Counted from the stretch's first letter, positions 25,444-34,388 are shown. The stretch is 64,000 nt of DNA from Clostridia bacterium (GCA_017537365.1 JAFYKZ010000026.1:1-64000); one strand, 5' to 3'. Numbers and translations: made by a program. Notes: generated from the sequence alone by a model not told the origin.

Positions 25444-25472
25444 GCATATCTTGTCCTTTAAATGCATATCAT
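25444..25472 (+). promoter_or_regulatory. SigE-type promoter of spoIIM
   Basis: GCATATC (25444-25450), exactly 14 bp, then CATATCAT (25465-25472). This matches the SigE pattern (-35 with ATATT-like core, 14-bp spacer, CATACAAT-like -10). A start near 25479 would leave a short leader directly before AAAGGAG. spoIIM is SigE-controlled in B. subtilis. Confidence 0.7.
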
Positions 25473-25496
25473 TTCTTAAAGTAAAGGAGTGGTGAT

Positions 25497-26129
25497 ATGC
25501 AAATAGGAAGGGTTTTGAATTTAAGAGGTTATAATAAGTTTATAAAATTTGTTTTAAAAAATAAGCTTTTAATTTTGATGATTTCTCTTTTTGTTTTTGG
25601 TGTGGCTTTTGCGGTTTTCTCTTTCAAGAGTTATACTTCGTTTGAAAGCTTTTCTAAAGCTTATCTTGATGATTTTTTAAGAGACAGGCAAAATTCAGGA
25701 TTTTTTAAAATATTTTTTAATTCTTTTTTAAGTTCGCTCTTGTTTATAGTATTCAGCTTTATTTTCGGCAGTAGTATTTTCGGAGTGGTTGCGGTGCCGA
25801 TTTGTGTTGCGGTCCGTGGCTTTTTAAATGGCTTAATAACCGCATATCTTTATTCTGCTTATTCTTTTGAGGGTGTTGCTTTTCATGCGATTATTTTGCT
25901 TTTGCCCTCAGTTATTTTTACGGTAGCTTTATTGCTTTGCTCTATTGAAGGAGTAGGGTTTTCGGTCATTCAGATTAAGCTTACTATGTTTAAAAATGCA
26001 GATTATAATTTATATAACGAATTTAAAAATTATTCTGTTAAGGTTTTGTGTCTTTCAGGGCTTGTTTTATTATCAGCCGCGGCGGACGGTATTTTATCTT
26101 CGCAGTTTATAAATAGTTTCAAATTTTAA
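25497..26129 (+). CDS. spoIIM: Stage II sporulation protein M
   Basis: A mother-cell membrane protein that works with SpoIID and SpoIIP in septal peptidoglycan hydrolysis and engulfment. The 210 residues contain about five hydrophobic segments, with a cytoplasmic basic N-terminus. The segment VPICVAVRGFLNGLITAYLY is typical of the SpoIIM/DUF95 family. The AAAGGAG Shine-Dalgarno and the upstream SigE-type promoter support the start. It is followed after 21 nt by xerD, a neighbourhood also common in other Firmicutes. Confidence 0.9.
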   Translation: MQIGRVLNLRGYNKFIKFVLKNKLLILMISLFVFGVAFAVFSFKSYTSFESFSKAYLDDFLRDRQNSGFFKIFFNSFLSSLLFIVFSFIFGSSIFGVVAVPICVAVRGFLNGLITAYLYSAYSFEGVAFHAIILLLPSVIFTVALLLCSIEGVGFSVIQIKLTMFKNADYNLYNEFKNYSVKVLCLSGLVLLSAAADGILSSQFINSFKF

Positions 26130-26150
26130 GAATTTTAAGGAGGTGGCAGT

Positions 26151-27038
26151 ATGAAAGATTTTATAGCGTTATTTGAAAATTATCTTTATAATGATAAAAA
26201 ATCTTCTGAAAATACAGTTGTATCTTACATACGTGATATAAATCAGTTTTATTCATACTGTACCTCAAAGAATATAAAAGATATTGCTAAAACCGATAAA
26301 AAGTTTATAACAGAATATATTGAGTATCTTGAAAAAATCGGCAAATCTGAAGCGACAAAATCTCGTATTTTAGCTTCTCTCAGATGTTTTTACCGTTTCC
26401 TAGTAAGCCGAGGTTTTTGCGAAACAAATCCTGTTGACGGTTTTAAGGTTAAAAAGGTAGAGCGCAAGCTTCCTGATGTTTTAGATGCAAGCGAAGTTTT
26501 ACTTTTGTTATCTCAACCAAACGGTATTGATTATAAGAGTATTCGTGATAAAGCGATGTTAGAGCTTTTATATGCAACAGGTATTAAGGTTTCTGAAATT
26601 ATTGATCTAACGGTTTCTGATATTAATTTGCAGATTGGTATCGTTCATCTTAGAAACGGCAAAAAAGAACGCATAATTCCGCTTTATCCTGCGGCGGTTA
26701 AGAGTATTGCCGATTATCTTATTAATGTTAGACCTGCAATAGTTTTAGAGGATGATGAAGACAAGCTCTTTACTAATATGACAGGTCAGCAAATGTCTCG
26801 CCAAGGCTTTTGGAAGATAGTTAAGCATTACGCAGAAACAGCAGGTATTAAAAAGGATATAACGCCTCATACTTTGCGTCATTCCTTTGCGGCGCATTTG
26901 CTTGAAAACGGTGCCAAGCTTTCTGATATTAAGGAAATGTTAGGTCATGCTGATTTATCTTCAACTCAGATTTATGCTCAGCTTATGAAGAGTAAATACA
27001 CATCGGCTTATGCAAAGTTCCACCCATTAGCAAGATAA
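26151..27038 (+). CDS. xerD: Tyrosine recombinase XerD (chromosome dimer resolution)
   Basis: A site-specific recombinase of the XerC/XerD type; with XerC it resolves chromosome dimers at dif. Its 295 residues hold the SAM-like N-terminal domain (1-90) and a catalytic domain. His240 and Arg243 (HTLRHSF), His266 (LGHADLSSTQ) and the Tyr275 nucleophile are all present. The first catalytic arginine, normally in TGLRVSE, is Lys146 here (ATGIKVSE), which is unusual. The location after spoIIM, with no att site or phage genes, supports a housekeeping Xer protein rather than an integrase. Confidence 0.9.
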   Translation: MKDFIALFENYLYNDKKSSENTVVSYIRDINQFYSYCTSKNIKDIAKTDKKFITEYIEYLEKIGKSEATKSRILASLRCFYRFLVSRGFCETNPVDGFKVKKVERKLPDVLDASEVLLLLSQPNGIDYKSIRDKAMLELLYATGIKVSEIIDLTVSDINLQIGIVHLRNGKKERIIPLYPAAVKSIADYLINVRPAIVLEDDEDKLFTNMTGQQMSRQGFWKIVKHYAETAGIKKDITPHTLRHSFAAHLLENGAKLSDIKEMLGHADLSSTQIYAQLMKSKYTSAYAKFHPLAR

Positions 27039-27051
27039 AAATTTTGATTTT

Positions 27052-27080
27052 AAACGGTCGTTTTTTCGGCCGTTTTTCTT
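27052..27080 (+). terminator. spoIIM-xerD terminator
   Basis: A 9-bp stem AAACGGTCG with CGGCCGTTT (one G-U) and a T6 loop, followed by TTCTTTTT. Confidence 0.85.
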
Positions 27081-27161
27081 TTTACAAATTTTAAAAAAAT
27101 AGTAGAAATTTGTATGATAATATAGTATAATATTTTTGTATATAATTTAGGAGATGTTATA

Positions 27162-27935
27162 ATGAGAATTGTTATAAAATTAGGAACATCGACCTTAGCT
27201 CATAAAACTGGCAGAATTAATATTCGCCGAGTTGAAAAGCTTTGCAAGGTTATGAGCGATCTCAAAAACGCAGGTAATGAAATTATTTTAGTTTCATCGG
27301 GTGCTATTGGTATGGGAGTTGGAAAATTATCCCTTTCGGGAAAGCCTTCTGATATACCAACCAAACAAGCAGCGGCGGCGGTTGGTCAATGCGAACTAAT
27401 GTATACATATGATAAACTGTTTAGCGAATATAATCATACAGTGGCTCAAATTTTGATTACAGGTGCCGACATTGAGCATACAGTTAGAAGAGCAAATTTC
27501 GAAAATACTGTTCGCCGTCTTTTAGAACTTGGTGCAATACCGATTTTAAACGAAAACGATACTATTGCAACCGAAGAGATAGTTATAGGTGATAACGATA
27601 CTTTGGGTGCTATTGTTGCAACAACCTTTAATGCAGATTTGCTTATTATTCTATCTGATATTGACGGACTTTATACCGCCGACCCCCATAAAGATAAAAA
27701 TGCCGTTTTGCTTCATTCGGTTTATGAAATAACCGATGAAATTGTTGCGATGACGGGTGGAGCCGGCAGTGAACTCGGAACAGGCGGTATGCATACTAAA
27801 ATCAGTGCCGCGAAAATAGCAACCGAGGGTGGAACTGATATGGTTATTGCTAACGGAAGCGAGCCTGAAATTCTTTATGATATTGTTGAAGGTAAAGATG
27901 TTGGAACCAGATTTTATTCCGGAAAGGCAGACTAA
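27162..27935 (+). CDS. proB: Glutamate 5-kinase, short form without PUA domain
   Basis: It phosphorylates glutamate to start proline synthesis. The 257 residues contain only the amino-acid kinase domain: IKLGTSTL near the N-terminus, VSSGAIGMG, LNENDTIATEE and DGLYTADP. The C-terminal PUA domain of the roughly 367-residue E. coli enzyme is missing, as in several clostridial ProB proteins. GGAGATG supports the ATG. It is the first gene of proB-proA-proC, with proA starting 2 nt after its stop. Confidence 0.95.
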   Translation: MRIVIKLGTSTLAHKTGRINIRRVEKLCKVMSDLKNAGNEIILVSSGAIGMGVGKLSLSGKPSDIPTKQAAAAVGQCELMYTYDKLFSEYNHTVAQILITGADIEHTVRRANFENTVRRLLELGAIPILNENDTIATEEIVIGDNDTLGAIVATTFNADLLIILSDIDGLYTADPHKDKNAVLLHSVYEITDEIVAMTGGAGSELGTGGMHTKISAAKIATEGGTDMVIANGSEPEILYDIVEGKDVGTRFYSGKAD

Positions 27936-27937
27936 AT

Positions 27938-29185
27938 ATGGTAAATACTTTTGATTTGCTTAAAAAGGCTAAAAAAACATCATTAAATGCGCCTCTTTCA
28001 ACCGAGGTTAAAAATAACGCTTTAAATAAAATGGCAGATAGCTTAATTGAAAATACCGATGAAATTTTAAAAGCTAATGCTATGGATGTTGAAAATGCAA
28101 GAGGCAATGTTTCTGATGTTATGATAGATAGACTTCTTCTTTCAAAAGACCGAATTAAAGGTATGGCAGACGGTATCAGAGAGGTTGCAAATCTGCCTGA
28201 TAGCGTTGGTAGTGTTGTTAAGAGTTTTACTCATAAAAACGGGCTTTTGATAGAGAAAACCCTAGTACCTTTCGGTGTTGTTGCCATTATTTATGAAAGC
28301 AGACCTAATGTAACCTCTGATGCGGCGGCATTAGCTTTTAAAAGCGGTAATGTTTCGGTGCTCAGAAGCGGAAAAGAGGCATTTTTAAGTGCTTCGGCTA
28401 TCGTTAAAGCATTGAAACAAGGTCTTAAAAACGCAGATGTTCCAGAGGATTATATCAATCTCGTTGAAGATACAACAAGGCAAAGCGCAAACGAGCTTAT
28501 GACTGCGGTGGGTTTAGTTGATTTATTAATCCCAAGAGGTGGAAAAGGTCTTATCAAGGCTTGCACTGAAAATGCGAAGGTTCCTTGCATTGAAACGGGA
28601 ACTGGTATTTGCCATATTTATGTTGATGAATTTGCTTCAACTGATATGGCGCTTGAAATTATTGATAATGCAAAGGCAAGCCGTCCTTCCGTTTGCAACG
28701 CGGCAGAAGTTTTGCTTGTTCATAAAAATAAGGCTTGCGAGCTTTTACCTAAGTTATATGCAAGGTTTTATGATAAAGACCGTCAAAACAAGGTGGAGCT
28801 TATCGGAGACGAAGAGGCTTTAAAACATATTGATATTACAAAGGCTTCTGATACTGATTTTGATACTGAGTTTTTAGATTATAAAATGGCGGTAAAGGTT
28901 GTTTCAAATATAACCGAAGCGGTTGAGCATATTTCAAAACATTCAACCCATCATAGCGAAAGCATTATAACCGAAAATAAAACTAATGCTGATTATTTCA
29001 CTTCGCGTGTTGATTCAGCGGCGGTATATGTTAATGCTTCAACCAGATTTACTGATGGCGGCGAGTTTGGGCTTGGCTGCGAAATGGGTATTTCAACTCA
29101 AAAGCTTCATGCTCGCGGTCCTATGGGACTTACTGAGCTAAATACCTATAAATATATAATTTCGGGTAACGGTCAGATTAGATAG
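27938..29185 (+). CDS. proA: Glutamate-5-semialdehyde dehydrogenase (gamma-glutamyl phosphate reductase)
   Basis: It reduces gamma-glutamyl phosphate with NADPH to the semialdehyde, which cyclises to pyrroline 5-carboxylate. The 415 residues show the aldehyde-dehydrogenase fold, with VIYESRPNVTSDAAAL and the catalytic Cys253 in RPSVCNAAE. The C-terminal GLGCEMGISTQKLHARGPMG is highly conserved in this family. It lies between proB (2 nt) and proC (10 nt), so one transcript makes the whole pathway. Confidence 0.96.
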   Translation: MVNTFDLLKKAKKTSLNAPLSTEVKNNALNKMADSLIENTDEILKANAMDVENARGNVSDVMIDRLLLSKDRIKGMADGIREVANLPDSVGSVVKSFTHKNGLLIEKTLVPFGVVAIIYESRPNVTSDAAALAFKSGNVSVLRSGKEAFLSASAIVKALKQGLKNADVPEDYINLVEDTTRQSANELMTAVGLVDLLIPRGGKGLIKACTENAKVPCIETGTGICHIYVDEFASTDMALEIIDNAKASRPSVCNAAEVLLVHKNKACELLPKLYARFYDKDRQNKVELIGDEEALKHIDITKASDTDFDTEFLDYKMAVKVVSNITEAVEHISKHSTHHSESIITENKTNADYFTSRVDSAAVYVNASTRFTDGGEFGLGCEMGISTQKLHARGPMGLTELNTYKYIISGNGQIR

Positions 29186-29195
29186 GAGGGTTTTG

Positions 29196-30008
29196 ATGTC
29201 TGATTATAAATTCGGGTTTATCGGAGTTGGAAATATGGGTTCGGCTTTGGCTATTGCAGTTTCAAAGTCGGTTTCGGGCAACGAAATAATGCTTGCAGAT
29301 AAATTTGCAAACAAGGCTCAGGTTTTGTCTAATAATTTAAACTGTGATGTTTATGATAATACTGCTGTTGCGGCAAGAGCTAAATTTATCTTTTTGGGAG
29401 TTAAACCACAAATGTTAAAAGAAACGTTAGACGGTATTGCTGATACATTGGCCCGCAGAACAGATAGATTTATTTTGGTTTCAATGGCGGCAGGTGTTCA
29501 AATTTCTTCAATTAAAGAAATGCTTGGCGCAAATTATCCAATTATTCGCATAATGCCTAACACTCCTGTTTTAGTTGGCGAGGGTATGATTCTTTATACC
29601 TGTAACGACGAGGTGTTTATGGATGAAATAAGCGAGTTTTGCGACGGTTTAAAATTTGCAGGCAAGCTTGATAAAATACCCGAAAACTTAATTGATGCTG
29701 CTTCGGCGGTTTCGGGGTGTGGACCTGCGTTTGTTTATATGTTTGCCGAAAGCTTGGCAGATGCGGCGGTTGAATGTGGTTTGCCGAGAGCAAAAGCTAT
29801 CGAGTATGCCGCTCAAACTCTTTTAGGCTCAGCTAAAATGATTTTGAAAACATCTAAGCATCCCGCCGAGCTTAAGGACGAAGTTTGCAGTCCCGCGGGA
29901 AGTACAATAGAAGGTGTTCATGCCTTAGAAAACTCAGGTTTCAGAGCAGGGGTTATGAATGCGGTTAAAAGTTCTTATAAAAGAACAAAAGAATTAGGAA
30001 AGAATTAA
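29196..30008 (+). CDS. proC: Pyrroline-5-carboxylate reductase
   Basis: The last proline step, reducing pyrroline 5-carboxylate with NAD(P)H. The Rossmann motif GVGNMGSA starts at residue 10, and the C-terminal domain carries DEVCSPAGSTIEGVHALE, the family signature. The 270-residue length is normal. AGGAGGG precedes the ATG at 29196; an in-frame TTG one codon earlier was rejected as too close to the Shine-Dalgarno. It completes proBAC. Confidence 0.96.
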   Translation: MSDYKFGFIGVGNMGSALAIAVSKSVSGNEIMLADKFANKAQVLSNNLNCDVYDNTAVAARAKFIFLGVKPQMLKETLDGIADTLARRTDRFILVSMAAGVQISSIKEMLGANYPIIRIMPNTPVLVGEGMILYTCNDEVFMDEISEFCDGLKFAGKLDKIPENLIDAASAVSGCGPAFVYMFAESLADAAVECGLPRAKAIEYAAQTLLGSAKMILKTSKHPAELKDEVCSPAGSTIEGVHALENSGFRAGVMNAVKSSYKRTKELGKN

Positions 30009-30034
30009 GAATTTTAAAAGGTAGGTTTCTCAAA

Positions 30035-31078
30035 GTGGTTAAAAGATTGTTGTGTGGTATATTGGTTATTTCTTTGGTATTTTCTTTTGCGGGCTGCAAA
30101 AAGAATACGGATACTTTAAGTGTTGATAGAGGGGAAGATACTGCGGTTAGCGTTCCTGAAAAGCCTAAGTATGCAGTTAATAATTTAACAGGCTTAGAAG
30201 ATTTAAGCCCTGAAAAAGCAAACAGACGCCCTGTTGCAGTTACAATTAATAATATTTCTATAGCTCAACCCGTTCAAACAGGTATTGGCAAAGCTGATAT
30301 AGTTTATGAAACTGAAGTTGAGGGCGGCATAACTCGCCTTGTTGCGATTTTCAAGGATACAACAGGTATTGAAAAAATCGGTACTGTTCGTTCTGCTCGT
30401 TATGCTTTCATTGATTTAGCTATGGGTCATGATGCTATTTATGTTCACCATGGTCAGGATTCTTACCATGCAGGAAGACACTTAAACGATGTTGACCGTT
30501 TGGTTGTATCTAAAAATGATGGCGGAGCCAGAATTTCTAATGGACTTTCCAGCGAACATACCCTCTATGGTTATGGCGACGGTATGTGGCAATCTATGGT
30601 TTCAAAAGGCTTTGAAACAACCACAACTAAAACTGAAAATTGGCAAAATTTCGTAACCGAAACAGTTAAATTTGAAAATGTTGCAAATAAAGTAACAGTT
30701 CCTTTCTCAGCATCTTATAAGACCGAGATGAATTATGATGCGGCAAGCGGAAAATATATTAGATATTTCAATGGCACTGAGCGTAAAGATTACTATACAA
30801 AAGAAAATTTAGCATTTAAAAATGTATTTGTTTTAAATACAACTATCCGTTCTTACCCGGGTTGTACCGATGGTAAAGGTCATAAGGAAGTTTTATTGAA
30901 TTCGGGCGACGGTTATTATATCGTTAACGGTACATATACTCCTATAAAATGGAGCAAGGGAAGCGCTTCTAATAGCTTTAAGTTCACTAATGTGGACGGA
31001 ACTGCTTTGGATGTTGCCGCAGGTAACAGTTGGGTTTGCATATCTGATATGAATCGCTCAAAGCCTGTTTTTGCATAA
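30035..31078 (+). CDS. DUF3048 (YerB-like) lipoprotein
   Basis: A 347-residue predicted lipoprotein. The GTG start gives a signal peptide with lipobox FAGC and lipidated Cys21. The mature part matches the two-part DUF3048 family (YerB of B. subtilis): RPVAVTINNISIAQPVQTG, then VRSARYAFIDLA, and later YPGCTDGKGHKEVLLNSGDG. Its function is unknown; B. subtilis YerB is a cell-envelope lipoprotein. It is 26 nt past proC and may be co-transcribed with the proline genes, though no functional link is evident. Confidence 0.88.
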   Translation: MVKRLLCGILVISLVFSFAGCKKNTDTLSVDRGEDTAVSVPEKPKYAVNNLTGLEDLSPEKANRRPVAVTINNISIAQPVQTGIGKADIVYETEVEGGITRLVAIFKDTTGIEKIGTVRSARYAFIDLAMGHDAIYVHHGQDSYHAGRHLNDVDRLVVSKNDGGARISNGLSSEHTLYGYGDGMWQSMVSKGFETTTTKTENWQNFVTETVKFENVANKVTVPFSASYKTEMNYDAASGKYIRYFNGTERKDYYTKENLAFKNVFVLNTTIRSYPGCTDGKGHKEVLLNSGDGYYIVNGTYTPIKWSKGSASNSFKFTNVDGTALDVAAGNSWVCISDMNRSKPVFA

Positions 31079-31086
31079 ATTAAAGA

Positions 31087-31124
31087 AAATTGCTATGCCT
31101 ATTTTAAGGTATAGCAATTTTTTT
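31087..31124 (+). terminator. proBAC-yerB terminator
   Basis: A 14-bp stem (31087-31100 with 31107-31120, one G-U) ending in a T8 run. Confidence 0.92.
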
Positions 31125-31175
31125 GAAACCTTTTTATACCTTTGTTGGTATTATTTATGAAAGGGGGTTTTAACC

Positions 31176-31673
31176 TTGAACTTAAAAAATCGCGATTTTG
31201 ATATTTTGGAGGCTTTGCCTGAAAATGCATTTTTGAAATATTCGGATATGATTTACAGACTGGCTTTTATCCGAACTAAAAGCAGGGCAGATGCTGATGA
31301 TATTTTGCAGGAGGTATTCCTGAGATACATTAAGGTTTATAAAAAAATGCAAAGTGAAGAGCATATTAAGGCTATGCTTTTGAGAATAACCGTTAACTGT
31401 TCTAATAGTTTTAATTCATCTTGGTATGTTAAAAAGACTGAGCCCTTAAACGAGAATATAGCCGAGTATGATATGGATAGCGACGGTTATGTTCTAAACG
31501 AAGTTTTAAAGCTGCCGCTTAAATACCGAACGGTTATACACTTGCATTATTATTGCGGTTATTCGGTTGAGGAAATTGCAAAATTAAATAATATGAAACC
31601 GCAAACGGTTAAAACCCATCTATTTCGCGCTCGCGAAATATTAAAAAATACTATAAAGGCAGATGATTTATAA
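31176..31673 (+). CDS. ECF-type sigma-70 family factor
   Basis: A 165-residue sigma factor with region 2 (YRLAFIRTKSRADADDILQEVFLRY, here the ADADDILQEVF core near residues 38-48) and region 4 (LPLKYRTVIHLHYYCGYSVEEIAK, about 112-135, then the recognition helix MKPQTVKTHLFRARE). The short linker and small size are those of ECF sigma factors. The start is TTG, supported by AAAGGGGGT with about 8 nt spacing. Its stop overlaps the next gene by 1 nt, and that gene encodes a membrane-anchored protein with an anti-sigma-like N-terminus. Target genes are unknown. Confidence 0.9.
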   Translation: MNLKNRDFDILEALPENAFLKYSDMIYRLAFIRTKSRADADDILQEVFLRYIKVYKKMQSEEHIKAMLLRITVNCSNSFNSSWYVKKTEPLNENIAEYDMDSDGYVLNEVLKLPLKYRTVIHLHYYCGYSVEEIAKLNNMKPQTVKTHLFRAREILKNTIKADDL

Positions 31674-33604
31674 TGTTTGAAAAAAGATATAAAAATTCGC
31701 TCGAAAATATATCGGCAGATAAATATATTAGGAATAAAGTCCTTTCTAAGATAGAAAGCGAAACCGAAAAACAAAATAAGCCTATAAAACCTATTTATAA
31801 AACTGCAATAGCTTTTGCTTTATGTTTTGTTTTAGTTTTCACTTCGGTTGCAACGATTTCAGGTATTAATTTAATTAAAGATAATTTTGCAAAAACCAGG
31901 GTTAATAATGAATTAAAAAATCAAACAAATTCCTATGAAGATGTTTATAGCGTTATAAAAGAATTTAAAAAGAGTGATTTGTTAGACGGCATTTTCCCTA
32001 GAAAAGAAAGCGATATGGAATTATATGTGATAGAGGATTATGCTACTGATGACGGTGCTGTTAATGCAGGAGGTACTAAGGGTGAAAATACTTCTGCTTC
32101 AACTACCGATTCAGAATTGAACAACGATTATACAAATACTAATAATCAGGTTTCGGGTGTTGAGGAAAGCGATATAGTTAAAACTGACGGAAAATACATT
32201 TATACTCTTTCGGCAAGAAACAAGGAATTCAGGATAATTGACGCCAAGAACCTCAAACTTTTGTCTAACGATTTTCTGCTTAATGATATTATCGGTTTAA
32301 CAAATGAGATGTATTTATATGATAATTATGTTGTATTTTTATCAAATGGGCAGTTTGGTTCTCGTATGACAAAGTCGGTTGTTTTGGATATATCTAACCG
32401 CGAAAAACCGAAAAGGCTATTTGATTTAGAGCAAAGCGGTATGTATGTTTCTTCACGACTTATCGGTAATAAATTATATCTTATAACAAATTATAATCTT
32501 GATGTTTTTAATATAGTTAAAAATGATACTTCTACCTATATTCCAACCGTAAACTGCGAAAATTTTTCGGGGCAGGTTGAAGGAGATACTATTAACATTT
32601 GTCCTAAACCGAATTCCGCCGAGTATACAGTGGTTTGCGGATATAATATAACAAACGGAAAGCTTACCGATACTAAATCGCTTTTGGGAAGCAGTCAAAA
32701 TGTTTATTGCAGTACTAAAAATATTATAACCGCAGGGTATAATTGGGAAGAGGAGAAAACAACGGTTGTAAGATACTCTATTTCAGACGGTAAAATTGAT
32801 TTGAAAGCCAACGAAAGTATAGATGGCGATTTGTTGAACCAGTTTTCTATTGATGAAAATGATGGGTATTTCCGATTTGTAACAACGGTTGATAAACAGG
32901 TAAAATCATACAATGACTTTGGTGTTGGAAAAGAAATTGTATCGGTAACAACAAACAGAAGCAATTCATTGATTATACTCGATAAAAATTTAAAAAAGGT
33001 TGGAGAAGTTAAAGATTTAGCACCCGAAGAGAGAGTATATTCGGTTAGATTTATGGGTGATTATGCTTATTTCGTAACCTTCCGTCAAACCGACCCGCTT
33101 TTCTGCGTTGAATTAAAAGACCCTAAAAATCCAAAGGTTTTATCTGCTCTTAAAATCCCCGGATTTTCTAATTTCTTATTCCCGTATGGCGACGGAAAGC
33201 TTTTAGGAATAGGTATGGATGCTGATGAAATAACCGGCAGAACACGCGGTGTTAAAATATCAATGTTTGATATTTCTAATCCTGCCGATGTTAAAGAAGC
33301 TTCAAAATTTATTACAAAATATAATTATTCCGATGCTACAAGTTCTCATAAAGCAAGCTTGGTTGATGTTAAACGGAATTTGATAGGCTTTTCTGCTATA
33401 AGCGAAGATTCAGGCGAGTATGTTCTATTTAAATATGAAAACGGAAACTTCAAAAATGTTTTCTCTGTGAATTTAGAAACTATGGATAATGCATATTTCG
33501 TTCGCGGTATTTGCATTGGGAATAAGCTTTATATCGTAACCGAAGAGTTTATAGCTGAATATGATTTAGAAGATTTTAAGTTAATAAACAAATTATATTT
33601 TTAG
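31673..33604 (+). CDS. Membrane-anchored beta-propeller protein, probable anti-sigma partner
   Basis: A 643-residue protein with a cytoplasmic N-terminus of about 45 residues (FEKRYKNSLENISADKYIRN, then KVLSKIESETEK), one membrane segment (about 47-67) and a large outside region. Residues about 155-643 match the secreted C-terminal beta-propeller family (PF09826-like), with the diagnostic NQVSGVEESDIVKTDGKYIY start and repeated blade motifs such as RVYSVRFMGDYAYFVTF. Because it overlaps an ECF sigma gene by 1 nt and spans the membrane once, it is inferred to be the anti-sigma factor whose sensor is the propeller. A classical ZAS zinc motif is not present. Confidence 0.82.
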   Translation: MFEKRYKNSLENISADKYIRNKVLSKIESETEKQNKPIKPIYKTAIAFALCFVLVFTSVATISGINLIKDNFAKTRVNNELKNQTNSYEDVYSVIKEFKKSDLLDGIFPRKESDMELYVIEDYATDDGAVNAGGTKGENTSASTTDSELNNDYTNTNNQVSGVEESDIVKTDGKYIYTLSARNKEFRIIDAKNLKLLSNDFLLNDIIGLTNEMYLYDNYVVFLSNGQFGSRMTKSVVLDISNREKPKRLFDLEQSGMYVSSRLIGNKLYLITNYNLDVFNIVKNDTSTYIPTVNCENFSGQVEGDTINICPKPNSAEYTVVCGYNITNGKLTDTKSLLGSSQNVYCSTKNIITAGYNWEEEKTTVVRYSISDGKIDLKANESIDGDLLNQFSIDENDGYFRFVTTVDKQVKSYNDFGVGKEIVSVTTNRSNSLIILDKNLKKVGEVKDLAPEERVYSVRFMGDYAYFVTFRQTDPLFCVELKDPKNPKVLSALKIPGFSNFLFPYGDGKLLGIGMDADEITGRTRGVKISMFDISNPADVKEASKFITKYNYSDATSSHKASLVDVKRNLIGFSAISEDSGEYVLFKYENGNFKNVFSVNLETMDNAYFVRGICIGNKLYIVTEEFIAEYDLEDFKLINKLYF

Positions 33605-33612
33605 CAAAAACA

Positions 33613-33644
33613 AAACCCGTTAGTTCAGAAGAACTAACGGGTTT
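33613..33644. terminator. Bidirectional terminator between the propeller gene and the ABC operon
   Basis: A perfect 14-bp stem (33613-33626 with 33631-33644) with an AGAA loop. Plus-strand transcripts meet ATTTTA; minus-strand transcripts meet TGTTTTTG directly after the ABC ATPase stop. Confidence 0.88.
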
Positions 33645-33647
33645 ATT

Positions 33648-34388
33648 TTATAATACTTTGCTTAAAAAGTCTTTAAGACGGGGGCATTTGGGGTTCGAGA
33701 AAATCTCTTCGGGAGTTCCTTCCTCCATTATAACACCTTGGTCTATAAATATAATCTTATCTGCAACTTCTTTTGCAAATCCCATTTCGTGAGTAACGAT
33801 TGCCATAGTCATACCGTCTTGCGCGAGAGATTTCATAACCTCTAAAACCTCACCAACCATTTCGGGGTCGAGAGCGCTTGTTGGCTCGTCAAACAACATA
33901 ACATCAGGTTGCATGGTAAGAGCTCTAACGATTGCAACACGCTGTTTTTGACCGCCTGATAATTGAGAGGGGTAGGAATTAGCTCGGTCAGCAAGACCTA
34001 CCTTTTCAAGCAATTTCATCGCGGTTTCTTCGGCTTCTGATTTTGACATTTTTAAAAGCTTAGTCGGCGCGATGGTCATATTTTTAAGCACCGTCATATG
34101 CGGGAACAGGTTAAACTGTTGGAAAACCATACCGATTTTTTGACGGTGGATATTTATATTTGTCTTAGGGTCGGTAATATCGGTACCCTCAAATAAAATG
34201 CTTCCGCCTGTTGGTTGTTCAAGCAAATTCAAGGTTCTTAAAAAGGTTGATTTTCCGCAACCGGATGGACCAATAATTACAATAACCTCTCCGCGCTTGA
34301 TTTCTATATTTATTCCTTTTAAAACTTCAGTTTCTCCGAATTTTTTTTGGAGGTTTTCAACCTTAATCAGAGTTTCATTAGTGATCAC
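33648..34388 (-). CDS. Amino-acid ABC transporter ATP-binding protein
   Basis: A GlnQ/ArtP/HisP-type ATPase of 246 residues. Walker A is GPSGCGKST, the signature is LSGGQKQR and Walker B is [12 protein letters not shown], followed by the switch histidine in VTHEM. The GTG at 34388 is chosen because AAAGGAGG lies about 10 nt before it; an in-frame TTG at 34409 lies upstream of that Shine-Dalgarno and was rejected. It overlaps the permease gene by 11 nt. The two ARG boxes ahead of the operon suggest arginine or another cationic amino acid as substrate. Confidence 0.93.
   Translation of the reverse strand: MITNETLIKVENLQKKFGETEVLKGINIEIKRGEVIVIIGPSGCGKSTFLRTLNLLEQPTGGSILFEGTDITDPKTNINIHRQKIGMVFQQFNLFPHMTVLKNMTIAPTKLLKMSKSEAEETAMKLLEKVGLADRANSYPSQLSGGQKQRVAIVRALTMQPDVMLFDEPTSALDPEMVGEVLEVMKSLAQDGMTMAIVTHEMGFAKEVADKIIFIDQGVIMEEGTPEEIFSNPKCPRLKDFLSKVL

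Larger units (their letters stand above)
25082..25496. other. 415-nt gene-free region with regulatory and RNA-like elements
   Basis: This is the longest stretch without a protein gene. It holds the 5' flank of the minus-strand SDR gene, a set of GGTTWACATAAA repeats, an independent SigA promoter (25252-25280), a candidate short structured RNA (25287-25350) inside an 11-bp inverted repeat, and the SigE-type promoter of spoIIM (25444-25472). No credible ORF was found in it. Confidence 0.8.

Noticed and set aside
26151-27038. Phage or conjugative-element integrase
   Set aside because: The XerD length, location after spoIIM, absence of att repeats and absence of mobile genes argue for a housekeeping recombinase.
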